Positions 1 to 8,933 of a stretch of DNA of 64,000 bases are shown here, in pieces. The position numbers and the translations under genes are program-made. The notes beneath the pieces are model-generated. The model was not told where the DNA came from. It did not search any database and worked only from the letters and a program-made list of their open reading frames with translations. Each line of letters starts with the position of its first letter. The first letter of the stretch is position 1. The stretch lies in NCBI RefSeq assembly GCF_021290985.1, contig NZ_JAJOYU010000012.1:62001-126000 (forward strand), in the 5' to 3' direction. Source of the DNA: Rheinheimera soli. GTDB taxonomy: Bacteria; Pseudomonadota; Gammaproteobacteria; Enterobacterales; Alteromonadaceae.

Positions 1-2444
<2,444 letters not shown>

Positions 2445-2498
2445 CACATTTTCCTCATTCATTGATTAAAACCCGTTTTGGTGGCCTTGGTTAAAACA

Positions 2499-2528
2499 AA
2501 AAACCCCGGCCTGTGGCACGGGGTTTTT
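2499..2528 (-). terminator. leu operon attenuator terminator
   Basis: On the minus strand the sequence AAAAACCCCG is followed by a GCC-ACA-GGC inner hairpin, CGGGG and a run of T. The paired arms are at 2504-2511 and 2515-2523, with one bulged base. It lies between the leader peptide and leuA. The CCCCGTG portion of its first arm (2517-2523) can instead pair with CACGGGG in the leader coding sequence (2565-2571), giving the alternative antiterminator. This is the standard layout of amino-acid attenuation; in vivo function is inferred. Confidence 0.88.
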
Positions 2529-2548
2529 GGTTTACTGGTACAGTCGTT

Positions 2549-2629
2549 TTACCAATGCACAAAGCCCCGTGGCCTGTTGAGGAGCACGAGGAGAGTGAGC
2601 AGGTTAGCGAAACGCTGATTTAAATTCAT
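2549..2629 (-). CDS. leuL: leu operon leader peptide
   Basis: This is a 26-residue frame starting MNLNQRFAN and ending GFVHW. Its centre is LLTLLVLL, six leucines in eight residues. Five of those six leucine codons are CTC, which is uncommon in the neighbouring genes. Ribosome stalling here when charged tRNA-Leu is scarce would leave the downstream CACGGGG (2565-2571) free to pair with the terminator arm, preventing termination before leuA. The size, leucine cluster, terminator and antiterminator all match the known enterobacterial leuL arrangement. A competing upstream ATG encodes only a few residues (MKTQQQ) and is probably irrelevant. Confidence 0.88.
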   Translation of the reverse strand: MNLNQRFANLLTLLVLLNRPRGFVHW

Positions 2630-2849
2630 TGTTGTTGGGTCTTCATTGGGTTTAATTTATACAACTGCTATTAGTAATATCACGGCACTTTTGGCTTTGC
2701 AACAGTATAGACGGCTAAATATCTAAGTATTTTTGTTCGGTGTTGCTTGGCGAGGCGGTGTTTTTTGCAGCAACAGCAGAGAAATACAGTTGTTTTTGTT
2801 GAAAAATTAGGCGGTTGATGCGTTTTTTTAGTTTTTTTATGAAAAACAC
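2630..2849. other. intergenic region containing the leu promoter
   Basis: This stretch lies between the divergent leuL and tRNA-Leu genes. It is AT-rich, especially at 2810-2845 where there are long T tracts. The minus-strand sequence TATAAATT near 2655 is a plausible -10 for leu, but no convincing -35 accompanies it. Open frames here look random. No repeats or other genes were seen. Confidence 0.4.
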
Positions 2850-2879
2850 ATGACGAATGCCTGTTATTCAGCATAAAAT
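2850..2879 (+). promoter_or_regulatory. candidate promoter for tRNA-Leu
   Basis: ATGACG (2850-2855) and TAAAAT (2874-2879) are separated by 18 bases. They are followed by the GC-rich stretch GCGCCCCG, which resembles the discriminator of stringently controlled stable-RNA promoters. The predicted start is near 2886, about 35 bases before the tRNA. The -35 hexamer is weak. Confidence 0.4.
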
Positions 2880-2920
2880 GCGCCCCGTTCTGCCAGTGTT
2901 ATCAAACACGCTCTGCTCAT

Positions 2921-3007
2921 GCCCGGGTGGTGAAATCGGTAGACACAAGGGATTTAAAATCCCTCGCTCGAAAGGGCGTGCCGGTTCAAGTCCGGCCCCG
3001 GGCACCA
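2921..3007 (+). tRNA. tRNA-Leu, anticodon UAA
   Basis: The acceptor stem GCCCGGG pairs with CCCGGGC, followed by discriminator A and an encoded CCA (3005-3007). The anticodon stem AGGGA/TCCCT closes the loop TTTAAAA, so the anticodon is TAA. The T arm contains GGTTCAAGTCC. A long variable arm (CTCGCTCGAAAGGGCG region) marks it as a class II tRNA, as expected for leucine. The 87-nucleotide length fits. It reads TTA/TTG codons, not the CTC codons of the adjacent leader peptide. Confidence 0.97.
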
Positions 3008-3108
3008 TTTCTTCTCTGTAATACCTTGCTCATTCCCTTTTAAATTCCTGTTCTACCACTAAACTGCTATAACTAAAACACCTTGTTAATTTACAGGTTT
3101 ATTCTGTT

Positions 3109-4338
3109 ATGCATTTTTACTCTATTGATTTTATTAAAGAAATGCCAAAGTCCGATCTGCATTTGCATTTAGACGGCAGCTTACGTTTAGACAGCCTGAT
3201 TGAGATGGCCGCCAAAGCCGGTGTGAAACTACCCAGTCAGACAGTGGAAGGTTTAAAAGAGCTGGTGTTTAAAGACAGCTATCAGAACCTGGGTGAATAC
3301 CTGCATTGTTTCCAATACACTTGTGCAGTGCTGCGCGACATGGACAATCTGGAGCGCGCAGCTTACGAGCTTGCCATCGACAACCAGCTTGAAGGCGTAA
3401 ACTACATCGAAGTGCGTTTTGCGCCTCAGTTATTAATCGACCTGCCAACAGGCATAGATTTTGACCGGGTTATGCATGCGGTCAACAATGGTCTGAAACG
3501 AGCGCAGCAGGAATACAACAGTCAGGCTGCGATTCTGAACGGCGACAAACCACCTTTTGCTTACGGCATCATTAACTGCGCTATGCGGATGTTTGGCGAC
3601 AAAGGCTTTTCTCCTTATTACACCAATTTATTCCAGTTGATGCGCGATTTCAGCCCTATTGAAGTTATTAAGCTGGCGGCTATGGAATTAGTGCGCGCCA
3701 GTGTGCGGCTGCGGGATGAAGCTGGCATTCCAATAGTGGCTTTGGACTTAGCAGGGCAGGAGTCTGGTTATCCGGCCAGTAAATTTAAAGAAGTGTATGA
3801 GTTTGCTCATCAGCACTTTTTACTGAAAACCTTACATGCCGGCGAAGCTTATGGCGCTGAAAGTGTGTTTGAGGCTATTACCGAATGCTACGCCGACCGC
3901 ATAGGCCACGGTTATTCGTTGTTTGTGCCGGAAATGATCCAGGATCCGGCCATCAAAGATAAACAAAAGTACATTCGTGAATTGGCTTCTTATATAGCCG
4001 ACAAACGTATCGCTATTGAAGTCTGTTTAACCAGCAACCTGCAAACCAACCCAGGCATCAGCGACATCAAAGCGCATAAACTCGGCGATATGCTGGATCA
4101 CCGTATTGTCACTGTAATTTGCACTGACAACAGATTGGTGTCGAACACCACAGTCAGCCGTGAATACAAACTGGCGCTAGATAACTTTGATATTCCACTG
4201 AAGCGCTTAAAAGATATGGTGGCCTATGGCTTTAAGAAAAGCTTTTTCCCAGGCAGCTATGTAGAAAAGCGCCAGTACGCTAAACAATGTTTAGAGTACT
4301 TCGATAAAGTTGCGCAAAAATACGGCTTTATTAACTAA
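3109..4338 (+). CDS. adenosine deaminase family protein
   Basis: Members of this zinc amidohydrolase family deaminate adenosine, deoxyadenosine or related purines. The zinc-binding DLHLHLDG lies at residues 16-23 (His18, His20). HAGE is at 243-246, DRIGHG follows, and CLTSNLQT lies in the last third. The final metal-site motif reads TDN (339-341), where classical adenosine deaminases have TDD: the zinc-ligand Asp is kept but the next Asp is Asn. The 409-residue length is greater than the usual 330-350, with extra sequence around residues 120-180 (INCAMRMFGD region). Substrate is therefore uncertain. No strong ribosome-binding site precedes the ATG. It stands alone and ends just before a 47-bp palindrome. 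Confidence 0.85.
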   Translation: MHFYSIDFIKEMPKSDLHLHLDGSLRLDSLIEMAAKAGVKLPSQTVEGLKELVFKDSYQNLGEYLHCFQYTCAVLRDMDNLERAAYELAIDNQLEGVNYIEVRFAPQLLIDLPTGIDFDRVMHAVNNGLKRAQQEYNSQAAILNGDKPPFAYGIINCAMRMFGDKGFSPYYTNLFQLMRDFSPIEVIKLAAMELVRASVRLRDEAGIPIVALDLAGQESGYPASKFKEVYEFAHQHFLLKTLHAGEAYGAESVFEAITECYADRIGHGYSLFVPEMIQDPAIKDKQKYIRELASYIADKRIAIEVCLTSNLQTNPGISDIKAHKLGDMLDHRIVTVICTDNRLVSNTTVSREYKLALDNFDIPLKRLKDMVAYGFKKSFFPGSYVEKRQYAKQCLEYFDKVAQKYGFIN

Positions 4339-4346
4339 CCTGAAAA

Positions 4347-4393
4347 TGGGGTCATATCACATTGTTAACAGTTAACAATGTGATATGACCCCA
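4347..4393. repeat. 47-bp palindrome, copy 1
   Basis: Two perfectly complementary 23-base arms (4347-4369 and 4371-4393) flank a single A. The left arm begins TGGGGTCATATCAC and ends ATTGTTAAC. It lies 8 bases after the adenosine deaminase stop codon and has no T tract. The same structure occurs at 45104-45150 with paired changes in both arms. Confidence 0.9.
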
Positions 4394-4436
4394 AAGTCCC
4401 TTAGCTAGTCTCAAATGCCCTCATTTTTTCTAATTT

Positions 4437-4637
4437 TAAGTTATTGAATTAATAAAGAATTATCACTTCTTAATAAATCCAGGCAAAACTGTCGCAAAAA
4501 GCATACATCCTAAGTTATTGAAATATATAGATATTAAATTAACCCTTGTTTTGCTGTTGCTAATTAGCGACAGATCTTTTGGGGTTTCTGTTCAGTTTCA
4601 AAAGAAAGTGAAAATAAAATTACTTAAGTTATTGATA
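4437..4637. repeat. three TAAGTTATTGA repeats, IHF-like sites
   Basis: The 11-mer TAAGTTATTGA occurs at 4437-4447, 4511-4521 and 4625-4635. Read on the minus strand, the third copy with its flank (4625-4637) gives TATCAATAACTTA, a full match to the IHF consensus WATCAANNNNTTR. The other two miss one position. The best copy lies between the putative activator sites and the sigma-54 promoter, where a DNA bend would be useful. IHF binding is inferred. Confidence 0.5.
4490..4572 (+). promoter_or_regulatory. putative GlrR enhancer sites
   Basis: Two sequences resemble the E. coli GlrR consensus TGTC-N10-GACA. TGTC-N10-TACA is at 4490-4507 and TGTT-N10-GACA at 4555-4572; each matches 7 of 8 fixed bases. 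The second sits in a near-perfect dyad, CTGTTGCTAATTAGCGACAG. Their centres are about 130 and 195 bases before the predicted sigma-54 start, a usual enhancer distance. The glrK-qseG-glrR genes begin about 640 bases downstream. Confidence 0.5.
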
Positions 4638-4666
4638 TTTAATGGTTAAAAAATAATTTTCAAACT

Positions 4667-4682
4667 TGGCACGGACTCTGCA
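4667..4682 (+). promoter_or_regulatory. sigma-54 promoter
   Basis: The sequence TGGCACGGACTCTGCA matches the sigma-54 consensus TGGCACG-N4-TTGCA at all but one position, with GG and GC elements at the correct spacing. It is on the plus strand about 115 bases before the small ORF at 4798. The predicted transcription start is near 4693, a few bases before an 18-bp hairpin. Confidence 0.82.
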
Positions 4683-4697
4683 TTTATTGGTTCGTAA

Positions 4698-4747
4698 CGG
4701 TAAATTAGGTAAGAGGTACGATGTTGTTACTCTTACCTAATTTACCG
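4698..4747 (+). ncRNA. 18-bp hairpin at the predicted 5' end of the sigma-54 transcript
   Basis: Arms CGGTAAATTAGGTAAGAG (4698-4715) and its exact complement (4730-4747) enclose a 14-base loop, GTACGATGTTGTTA. If transcription starts near 4693 the RNA would open with this stem, followed by a small TCAGC/GCTGA hairpin (4754-4768) and then the ribosome-binding site of the ORF at 4798. It has no T run, so it is not a terminator. It could stabilise the mRNA, act in translation control, or be processed as a small RNA. That role is inference. Confidence 0.5.
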
Positions 4748-4797
4748 GCAGGCTCAGCAAAACGCTGAAATGAACAGTAGTAAAGACGGGGTGAATT

Positions 4798-4998
4798 ATG
4801 GACTTATTTTTAATCGCAGCTATCGCATTCTTTATGGTTAACGCTTTTGTATTCGTAACCTACATGCGCAAAATTGATTTAAACGGCAATGCAGTTTTAG
4901 AGTTAGAGCGTGTTCAAGCCGCTGATGCTTATGCCCGCACTGCTGCTAAAGTACGTAAAGCACGCACTGCAGTTGCATTGGAACAAGCCACTAACTAA
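4798..4998 (+). CDS. small membrane protein in a sigma-54 unit, unknown function
   Basis: This is a 66-residue protein whose residues 3-22 (LFLIAAIAFFMVNAFVFVTY) form one clear membrane segment. A charged, probably helical cytoplasmic tail rich in Ala, Arg and Lys follows. I do not recognise the family. The start has a good ribosome-binding site (GGGGTGA, 4 bases before the ATG) and a hairpin terminator lies 23 bases after the stop, so it is a complete monocistronic unit. The sigma-54 promoter at 4667 is its only evident promoter. Position beside the GlrK/QseG/GlrR genes suggests envelope-stress control by that system, which is inference. Confidence 0.75.
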   Translation: MDLFLIAAIAFFMVNAFVFVTYMRKIDLNGNAVLELERVQAADAYARTAAKVRKARTAVALEQATN

Positions 4999-5020
4999 TT
5001 AGTTGCTTTGAATTGATGAA

Positions 5021-5047
5021 AGCCAGTCTCCGACTGGCTTTTTTTAT
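5021..5047 (+). terminator. Rho-independent terminator of the small membrane protein gene
   Basis: AGCCAGTC (5021-5028) and GACTGGCT (5032-5039) form an 8-bp stem with loop TCC, followed by a run of T. It ends the sigma-54 transcript and separates it from glrK. Confidence 0.92.
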
Positions 5048-5091
5048 TCGCTGCCATCCATGGCGCTCACCCACATTGGATTGGAATTTGA

Positions 5092-5121
5092 GACGGGCGG
5101 GGACAAGCCCACGCCCCTACG
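5092..5121 (-). repeat. GC-rich interspersed repeat, copy 1
   Basis: The sequence reads GACGGGCGGGGACAAG followed by CCCACGCCCCTACG. The reverse complement of 9714-9742 has the same two ends (GACGGGCGGG and CGCCCCTACG) and the same central ACAAG. A remnant of it is at 34097-34112. It stands out against the AT-rich flanks and lies between genes. Confidence 0.6.
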
Positions 5122-5208
5122 GGTTAAAAATCGTTCCAGACGATTTTTTTACCTGCCTGTTTAAATCCGTTATGATAAGCGCCTGATTTTTCGTGGAACC
5201 CTGTCCTG

Positions 5209-6627
5209 ATGCGAATGCCTGTTCAGCCCGCTTCCCTGCGGCAGTTTGTTTTACTCAGCTTTTTTATGGCGTTAATTCCACTTGGGGTTTTGTTGTGGCA
5301 AAGTCATAGCGCCTTATCTGATGTCAGCCGTTATGCCATAGCTGAAGCCGAAAGTTCGGTTGCTAATGTACGGCGTGCTGAAAATATGCAAAAGCTGGTG
5401 AATGACATTGAACGTTCAGTGTTGCAGTTCAGCATTCTGAAAACCGATGCCTTGTCACAGCTGGCTGCCACTCACTTAACTAACTATCAACAGAATCTGG
5501 CTTCTGTTTGCCTGAATTTGGCTCAGCCTGTGCTTTGTGCGCAACAACAGCAACTCCTGGAATTGTTGTTTAATAGTTATCTGCTTGAAAGTAATGAAGA
5601 ACTAAGCCCTATTCTGCAAAAGATCCGTCAGCAGCAAGTGCAATTAACCCAAGTGATCTGGGCTTTACTGGAACAACGATTACAGCAGCAGCAAGTCTAT
5701 GCCGAAAAAGCGCAAAGCCATCTCGCCTGGCAAACAGTGGCTTTAGTGGTACTGACCTTATTGATGGTACTTTGGGCTTCGGCCCGTATTACAGCTCCGG
5801 TGAAAATGCTCGATACCATGATCCGTTCTATTGGCCAGGCAAGTCATCATTTCCCACATGATAAAGTGGATGGCCCACGTGAACTGACCGAACTGGGTGA
5901 GCAGTTGCGTTGGCTGGCATCACGTTTACAGCAATTAGAAGCGCTACGACTGATTTTATTACGTCATGCATCCCATGAATTAAAAACGCCTTTGTCCAGT
6001 ATTCGCGAAGGCTGTGCGTTATTGAGTGAACAGTTAGTCGGGCCTTTGAACCCTCAGCAAAAGGAAGTGGTCAGTTTACTCAATGGCAGTGCGGACAGAT
6101 TAAGTGTGCTGACCGAGCAATTACTGGATTACAACAAGTTATTGCAACAAGCCAAGCCTGAGTTTGGCTGGCACGACAGCGAAACTCTGCTACAAAACTG
6201 CTTTAATGACCATGCGTTATCTTTGCAGCAGCGAGAGCAAAAAATAGTGCTGGATTGTCAGTTAGCCCGTATTTACACCGACTCTATGTTGTTCAGACGT
6301 ATTCTGGACAATTTGATCAACAATGCGCAGGCTTATGGTGCTGAGGGCAGTAATGTCTGGGTCAATTTACGCCAGCATGACAAATTTATGCTATTGGATG
6401 TGGCGAATAACGGCACCCCTATTCCTGCTGAATTGCGGGCTAAATTGTTTGAGCCCTTCCAGCGTGGTAAAGCCCCTCGTTTTGATGCGGTGCAAGGTTC
6501 TGGTTTAGGTTTATCTATTGTTGCCGACTGCGCCCGTTTATTAGGCGGTCTGGCAGAAATTATCGATGTCAGTTACGCCGATGTGTGTATTCAGGTGCGT
6601 TTGCCTTTAGTTGAGGATGCGGTATGA
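5209..6627 (+). CDS. glrK: sensor histidine kinase GlrK/QseE
   Basis: This membrane kinase phosphorylates the response regulator GlrR. The first membrane segment is at about residues 12-30. A periplasmic helical region runs to about 170, the second segment is at about 172-192, then a HAMP linker. The H box LRHASHELKTPLSSIREG carries the phospho-acceptor His256, and the ATPase domain has LDNLINNAQAYG and GSGLGLSIVADC. Its 472 residues match E. coli GlrK. The stop overlaps the next start by ATGA, so translation is coupled to qseG. The ribosome-binding site is weak and a second ATG lies two codons on. The order kinase-lipoprotein-regulator is the conserved qseEGF arrangement. Confidence 0.9.
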   Translation: MRMPVQPASLRQFVLLSFFMALIPLGVLLWQSHSALSDVSRYAIAEAESSVANVRRAENMQKLVNDIERSVLQFSILKTDALSQLAATHLTNYQQNLASVCLNLAQPVLCAQQQQLLELLFNSYLLESNEELSPILQKIRQQQVQLTQVIWALLEQRLQQQQVYAEKAQSHLAWQTVALVVLTLLMVLWASARITAPVKMLDTMIRSIGQASHHFPHDKVDGPRELTELGEQLRWLASRLQQLEALRLILLRHASHELKTPLSSIREGCALLSEQLVGPLNPQQKEVVSLLNGSADRLSVLTEQLLDYNKLLQQAKPEFGWHDSETLLQNCFNDHALSLQQREQKIVLDCQLARIYTDSMLFRRILDNLINNAQAYGAEGSNVWVNLRQHDKFMLLDVANNGTPIPAELRAKLFEPFQRGKAPRFDAVQGSGLGLSIVADCARLLGGLAEIIDVSYADVCIQVRLPLVEDAV

Positions 6628-7199
6628 AAGTTTGGTTAAGTCTTGGCCTTTGTCTGGTATTAACAGCCTGTCAGGGTGTTAAACCTGTGACTCCAGTGGT
6701 TAATAAAACTATTCCAAAAGTGGAACCAGCACAAACTCAACTGGTGGAAGCGCCTAAACCAGTGAAAGCGGAACTGGCTATTGCCGATGATGCATTAACC
6801 TTGCAGGCTTGGCGTGATTTCCGCGCACAATTACTGTTGATGCCTGTAGCGGAGCGGGATTTATTGTTACGGAGTTTCAAAACCAGTCCTGTCACTACCT
6901 TACAAACCTTATTGATCAAACTGCATCCGGACAGCCCTTATGCTGTGCGTTTTGCTGCTCAAACTCAGTTGAACGACAAACTGACCACTTTACCTAAAGG
7001 CCTGGCTGATCTATTGCGTTGGGATTTAGCCTACAACCAAAAGCTATTAGAAAGTGAGTCCGCAGTCACAGCCTTATCTCGTCTGAATGCCCAGCAGCAA
7101 GAACAGTTAGATAAGCTGCGAAAGCAAAGCAAAGACTTACAAAAGAAAATTGATGCACTGACTCAAATTGAAGCCAAACTAAACCAGACAGGAAACTAA
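6624..7199 (+). CDS. qseG: outer-membrane lipoprotein QseG
   Basis: In enterobacteria QseG is the lipoprotein partner that interacts with the kinase GlrK/QseE. The sequence opens MKVWLSLGLCLVLTACQG with a lipobox ending at Cys16. A Pro/Lys-rich linker follows, then a helical domain and a final coiled coil rich in Gln, Leu and Lys (about residues 150-190). Identification rests on size (191 residues), the lipobox and position between glrK and glrR; the sequence itself evolves fast. It overlaps glrK by 4 bases and is 3 bases from glrR. Confidence 0.78.
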   Translation: MKVWLSLGLCLVLTACQGVKPVTPVVNKTIPKVEPAQTQLVEAPKPVKAELAIADDALTLQAWRDFRAQLLLMPVAERDLLLRSFKTSPVTTLQTLLIKLHPDSPYAVRFAAQTQLNDKLTTLPKGLADLLRWDLAYNQKLLESESAVTALSRLNAQQQEQLDKLRKQSKDLQKKIDALTQIEAKLNQTGN

Positions 7200-7202
7200 A
7201 TC

Positions 7203-8552
7203 ATGAGCAATGGCGCCCGGTTATTGCTGGTGGATGATGATCCCAGCTTATTACGTTTACTGACGTTACGGCTTGAAGGGGAAGGTTATCAGGTGATCAG
7301 TGCAGACTGTGCTGAAACTGCCTTGGTATTGCTTGGCAAAAATAAAGTGGATGTGGTGCTGAGTGACCTGCGTATGCCGGGTTTAGATGGCATGGCCTTG
7401 TTTGATGAAATCGCTAAGAGGCATCAGGGGTTGCCTGTGGTGTTAATGACAGCACATGGTTCTATTCCGGAAGCCGTAGCAGCCACTCAGCGTGGTGTTT
7501 TTGGTTTCTTAACCAAGCCACTGAACAACAACGACTTACGTGATATTTTAGCTCAGGCTGTCCATCAATCTCATGTGCCAAGTAAAGATGAATGGCGCAC
7601 TGACATCATTACTCGCAGCAAAGTGATGGAACAGGTGCTGGATCAGGCGTACCGCGTTGCACAACGTGACGTCAGTGTACTGATCACAGGTGCCAGCGGT
7701 ACAGGTAAAGAAATGCTGGCCAAAGCCATTCATAAAGCCAGCCCTCGTGCCAAAGGCCATTTTGTCGCTATTAACTGTGGCGCTTTACCGGAGCATTTGT
7801 TGGAATCCGAACTTTTTGGTCATACCAAAGGGGCTTTCACCGGTGCTGTGACTGAGCATTTAGGTTTGTTCCGCGAAGCAGATGGTGGCACTTTATTCCT
7901 TGATGAAATTGGCGATATGCCGATGCCATTGCAGGTGAAGTTATTGCGGGCTTTGCAGGAGCGGCAAATTCGTCCTGTCGGCAGCACTAAAACCATTGCT
8001 ATAGATGTGCGGGTATTGTCGGCAACTCACCGGGATTTAAAGCAGGCAATGCAGGAACAAAGTTTCCGCGAAGATTTGTATTACCGCTTAAACGTGGTGA
8101 ATTTGCAGTTACCGACTTTAAGAGAGCGGGCTGAAGATATTCCGTTATTAGCCCGTCATGTGCTGCAACAAAATGCAGAACGTCATGGTGTGCAGGTCAA
8201 CCGCTTTTCCGAAGATGCTATGCAAGCATTGGTCACAGCTCAGTGGCCTGGCAATGTGCGTCAACTGGTGAATGTGGTTGAACAATGTGTGGCTTTAACT
8301 CACAGCCCTGTGCTGAGCGTTGCTTTAGTGGAGCAGGCGTTATCACAGAACCGCAGTTTTTGGCCCACCTTAAGCGAAGCCCGGGATCAGTTTGAGCGTC
8401 AGTATTTAATACGTGTATTAAAAATGGCGGAAGGCAACGTCACCCGGGCTGCGGAATTAGCCGGACGCAACAGAACAGACTTTCATAAACTGCTGAAGAA
8501 ACATGAACTCAGCGCTTCTCAGGTGTCAGAGCAAAGCGACGAACTTGAATAG
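7203..8552 (+). CDS. glrR: sigma-54-dependent response regulator GlrR/QseF
   Basis: This is an NtrC-class activator of sigma-54 promoters. The receiver domain (about 5-118) has the acidic DDD cluster, phospho-acceptor Asp55 and the signalling Lys in FLTKP. The AAA+ domain (about 135-370) has Walker A GASGTGKE and the sigma-54 contact loop GAFTGA (210-215). The C-terminal Fis-type helix-turn-helix covers about 395-435. Its 449 residues are normal. In E. coli the regulator activates the small RNA gene glmY; here sigma-54 and GlrR-like sites lie just upstream at 4490-4682. The last six codons and stop are repeated in frame just after the stop codon. Confidence 0.93.
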   Translation: MSNGARLLLVDDDPSLLRLLTLRLEGEGYQVISADCAETALVLLGKNKVDVVLSDLRMPGLDGMALFDEIAKRHQGLPVVLMTAHGSIPEAVAATQRGVFGFLTKPLNNNDLRDILAQAVHQSHVPSKDEWRTDIITRSKVMEQVLDQAYRVAQRDVSVLITGASGTGKEMLAKAIHKASPRAKGHFVAINCGALPEHLLESELFGHTKGAFTGAVTEHLGLFREADGGTLFLDEIGDMPMPLQVKLLRALQERQIRPVGSTKTIAIDVRVLSATHRDLKQAMQEQSFREDLYYRLNVVNLQLPTLRERAEDIPLLARHVLQQNAERHGVQVNRFSEDAMQALVTAQWPGNVRQLVNVVEQCVALTHSPVLSVALVEQALSQNRSFWPTLSEARDQFERQYLIRVLKMAEGNVTRAAELAGRNRTDFHKLLKKHELSASQVSEQSDELE

Positions 8553-8588
8553 CAAAGCGATGAATTGGAATAACGAAGAGATTGATTG

Positions 8589-8915
8589 ATGCACGAAAAT
8601 TTTGAAGTAGAACCCGATGTACTGAAAGCTAAAATCATCAGTGAAACCGCGCGGATCCACTGGCTGGAGCTGCAGAAGTTTTATGCCGCAGGCTCTGTGG
8701 TTCAGGTTTCTGCACAACTGGATTTGGTCGATGTGGCTTTTGCTTTTAGTCAGGATGATAAAGCCGCTGTGCAACACTGGTTGCAGGCAGGTTTGGTAGA
8801 CAGAGTCAATGATACACAAGCTCAGCTGTGGGTAGAGCAACAGGCCGAGCTTTGGGCTGTGGTAATTTCTCCCTGGATTTTGGTGCAGGATAAAGCTGCT
8901 CAAGCTACTCATTAA
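8589..8915 (+). CDS. DUF2288-like protein of unknown function
   Basis: This small acidic protein of 108 residues is about half alpha-helical. It contains VAFAFSQDDKAAVQHWLQAGLV and ends with ELWAVVISPWILVQ, which I associate with the DUF2288 family; no function is established. The ATG at 8589 is preceded by GAAGAG at a suitable distance. It follows glrR by 36 bases and precedes the acetyltransferase gene by 18, so it is probably cotranscribed with both. No signal peptide or membrane segment is seen. Confidence 0.75.
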   Translation: MHENFEVEPDVLKAKIISETARIHWLELQKFYAAGSVVQVSAQLDLVDVAFAFSQDDKAAVQHWLQAGLVDRVNDTQAQLWVEQQAELWAVVISPWILVQDKAAQATH

Positions 8916-8933
8916 TCAGGCAGGTCACAGCTT

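Noticed and set aside
2680-2874. 64-codon minus-strand open frame upstream of leuL
   Set aside because: It covers the leu promoter region; its Lys/His/Cys-rich product comes from AT-rich spacer and it would overlap the promoters.
8526-8912. 128-codon minus-strand open frame
   Set aside because: It mirrors the DUF2288-like gene, which has a ribosome-binding site and family motifs on the plus strand.
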